From NCBI RefSeq assembly GCF_002831685.1, contig NZ_CP025119.1, positions 2,440,001 to 2,504,000 of the forward strand: a stretch of 64,000 nucleotides of DNA. The letters are read 5' to 3'. A program made the translations under genes and the position numbers. Under the pieces are notes generated by a model, which did not search any database, was not told the origin of the DNA, and was given only the letters and a program-made list of their open reading frames with translations. Each line of letters opens with the position of its first letter. Positions within the stretch are counted from its first letter, which is position 1. Below are positions 62,337-64,000 of this stretch, in pieces. Source of the stretch: Polaribacter sp. ALD11. GTDB lineage: Bacteria; Bacteroidota; Bacteroidia; Flavobacteriales; Flavobacteriaceae.

Positions 62337-63674
62337 ATGAATATCACAGAAATTTTAATAAATCTAGAAACGAAACACCCTAACGAAAAGGAATATTTAC
62401 AGGCTGTTAAAGAAGTTTTAGAGTCTATTGAAACGGTTTATAATGAAAACCCACAATATGAGGCTGCAAAAATTATTGAACGTTTAGTAGAACCAGATCG
62501 TATTTTAACTTTTAGAATCTCTTGGGTTGATGATTCAGGAAATGTTCATGTGAATTTAGGTCACAGAATACAGTTTAATAACGCAATTGGCCCCTACAAA
62601 GGAGGTATTCGATTACACCCAAGTGTAAATTTAAGCATCTTAAAGTTTTTAGGGTTCGAGCAAATATTTAAAAACGCCTTAACTACATTACCAATGGGAG
62701 GTGGAAAAGGAGGATCAGATTTTAACCCAAAAGGAAAATCAGATGCCGAAATTATGCGTTTTTGTCAAGCATTTATGTTAGAACTATGGAGATTTATTGG
62801 ACCAAGTACAGATGTACCTGCTGGAGATATTGGAACAGGATCTAGAGAAATAGGTTTTATGTATGGTATGTTTAAAAAATTACAACAAGAAAACTCGGGC
62901 GTTTTTACAGGTAAAGGTTTAAATTGGGGAGGAAGCTTAATTAGACCAGAAGCAACAGGTTTTGGAGGCGTTTACTTTACAAAAGAAATGTTAGAAACTA
63001 AAAATGACGATTTTAAAGGTAAAACGATTGCGCTTTCTGGTTTTGGAAACGTAACGTGGGGTGTTGCTTTAAAAATCACAGAATTAGGCGGAAAAGTAGT
63101 TACTATTTCTGGGCCTGATGGATATATTCATGATGAAAAAGGATTGGATGATGATAAAATAAGTTACTTGCTACAATTAAGAGGAAGTAATAACGATGTT
63201 GTTTCTCCGTATGCAGATGAATTTCCAGAAGCTACTTTTTATCCAAATGAAAAACCTTGGAGTGTAAAATGTGATATTGCAATGCCATGTGCTACTCAAA
63301 ATGAGTTAAACGGAGAAGATGCAGCAAAGTTAATAGCAAATGGTGTACAATATGTAGCAGAGGTTTCTAATATGGGGTGTACTCCAGAAGCCATTCATGA
63401 GTTTCATAATGCCAAAATTTTATACGGACCTGGTAAAGCAGTAAATGCAGGTGGAGTTGGTGTTTCTGGATTAGAAATGTCTCAAAACGCCATGAAAATA
63501 AACTGGACGAAAGAAGAAGTGGATGCTAAATTACATCAAATAATGAATTCTATACACACAGCTTGTTTAAAGTTTGGAACAGAAGAAGATGGCTATATAA
63601 ACTACGTAAAAGGAGCAAATATTGCTGGTTTCATTAAAGTAGCCGATGCCATGTTAGACCAAGGTGTAATTTAA
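62337..63674 (+). CDS. gdhA: Glutamate dehydrogenase (Bacteroides-type subtype)
   Basis: A 445-residue glutamate dehydrogenase with the same catalytic stretch ([20 protein letters not shown]). The dinucleotide region reads GKTIALSGFGNVTWGVALKI, and is followed by TISGPDGYIHDEKGL, both like the Bacteroides GdhA/GdhB type and unlike the copy at 57667. It probably has a different coenzyme preference or regulation; which one is not visible. Its own promoter and terminator suggest independent control. A dedicated amination or deamination role is inference. Confidence 0.95.
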   Translation: MNITEILINLETKHPNEKEYLQAVKEVLESIETVYNENPQYEAAKIIERLVEPDRILTFRISWVDDSGNVHVNLGHRIQFNNAIGPYKGGIRLHPSVNLSILKFLGFEQIFKNALTTLPMGGGKGGSDFNPKGKSDAEIMRFCQAFMLELWRFIGPSTDVPAGDIGTGSREIGFMYGMFKKLQQENSGVFTGKGLNWGGSLIRPEATGFGGVYFTKEMLETKNDDFKGKTIALSGFGNVTWGVALKITELGGKVVTISGPDGYIHDEKGLDDDKISYLLQLRGSNNDVVSPYADEFPEATFYPNEKPWSVKCDIAMPCATQNELNGEDAAKLIANGVQYVAEVSNMGCTPEAIHEFHNAKILYGPGKAVNAGGVGVSGLEMSQNAMKINWTKEEVDAKLHQIMNSIHTACLKFGTEEDGYINYVKGANIAGFIKVADAMLDQGVI

Positions 63675-63703
63675 TAAAACTCTTTTAAGTTACTACAAAT
63701 ACG

Positions 63704-63732
63704 AAACGCGTCAATTACTTGACGCGTTTTTT
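63704..63732 (+). terminator. Terminator after the second glutamate dehydrogenase gene
   Basis: AAACGCGTCAA (63704-63714) pairs with TTGACGCGTTT (63719-63729) around TTAC, followed by T residues to 63732. Confidence 0.85.
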
Positions 63733-63759
63733 CGTTTATTTGTGTATCTAAAATAATAT

Positions 63760-64000
63760 ATGAACTTTCTTATTTTTATTGTCTTGGGTTTTGGTATTGC
63801 AGCAGCAGGTAGTATAACACCCAGTTTTTTAAACTTAACAGTTGTAAAATTTAGTTTAAGAAATGGTAAGAAAGCTGCGTTCTATTTAATTGGTGGTTAT
63901 GCAACCATTTTATTTTTTCAGGCAAATATTGGTGCATATTTGTCTAGTATTTTAATGAAAAACTCAACGTATATTACTCTAATTCAAAAAATAGGAACTG
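63760..64000 (+). CDS. LysE family transporter (5' part, cut by window edge)
   Basis: An ATG at 63760 opens a frame that stays open to the window end: MNFLIFIVLGFGIAAAGSIT, then PSFLNLTVVKFSLRNGKKAA and FYLIGGYATILFFQANIGAY. The first helix followed by a Gly-rich and a Pro-containing turn and a RNGKKAA cytoplasmic loop is the LysE/RhtB amino-acid exporter layout as found in Flavobacteriia. 80 codons are visible out of about 200-230. It would export amino acids or a related metabolite. Confidence 0.75.
   Translation, partial: MNFLIFIVLGFGIAAAGSITPSFLNLTVVKFSLRNGKKAAFYLIGGYATILFFQANIGAYLSSILMKNSTYITLIQKIGT

Overview
The window looks like a chromosomal segment of a marine-type member of the Flavobacteriaceae (Bacteroidota), close in character to Polaribacter or Tenacibaculum. 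This rests on very AT-rich DNA, flavobacterial promoter motifs (TAnnTTTG, sometimes with TTG about 17-23 bases upstream), two TonB-dependent receptors with carboxypeptidase-like N-terminal domains, a FecI/FecR pair, DUF5690, DUF4175 and DUF2807 proteins, and dispersed flavobacterial repeats. The genus is inference. No tRNA, rRNA, CRISPR array, intact insertion sequence or prophage was seen. Most of the window is ordinary housekeeping DNA.

Layout, 1-17 kb: a cut DUF5690 transporter and a TonB receptor; a TatA-family protein; an O-methyltransferase; an ECF sigma factor with a small Cys/His-rich partner; panB with a 2-hydroxyacid dehydrogenase and a run of small stress-type genes ending in a DoxX-like membrane protein; then a minus-strand block with a SAM methyltransferase, mnmG (bracketed by two parS-like palindromes), ybeY and a giant DUF4175 protein. 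17-26.4 kb: gltX, an SPFH protein, two tandem membrane-anchored LytTR regulators, a second TatA protein, a DUF2807 protein, a YbjQ-like protein, rnr and a lipid kinase.

26.4-27.4 kb is a gene-poor, AT-rich gap with one small membrane-protein ORF and a cluster of DnaA-box-like nonamers in front of rpiB. Together with the parS-like sites near mnmG it is a candidate replication-origin neighbourhood. 28-35 kb holds a cell-surface-signalling module (ECF sigma, FecR anti-sigma, receptor with an STN domain) divergent from a secreted set: a repeat-containing lipoprotein, a zinc metalloprotease lipoprotein preceded by a (TTAG)10 microsatellite, and a small beta-barrel protein. 35-48 kb is mixed housekeeping: pseudouridine synthase, aldose epimerase, dinD divergent from recA, dut, gpsA, an MFS exporter, a truncated glycosyltransferase, glpD, TerB-like, PPOX-like and NhaC-type genes.

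48.3-48.7 kb is a mosaic of dispersed repeats. 49-56 kb is a complete RND efflux operon with its own GbsR/MarR-type regulator at the front, a TetR regulator at the back and a palindromic operator candidate over the promoter. After pheS, 57.6-63.7 kb carries two glutamate dehydrogenases of different subtypes on either side of a 1010-residue receiver/PEP-synthase-like fusion protein. The window ends inside a LysE-family transporter gene. The most unusual items are the two-receiver/PPDK_N fusion between the dehydrogenases, the origin/parS-like signals, the sigma/receptor/metalloprotease module with its microsatellite, and a possible small RNA unit at 21.57-21.66 kb.
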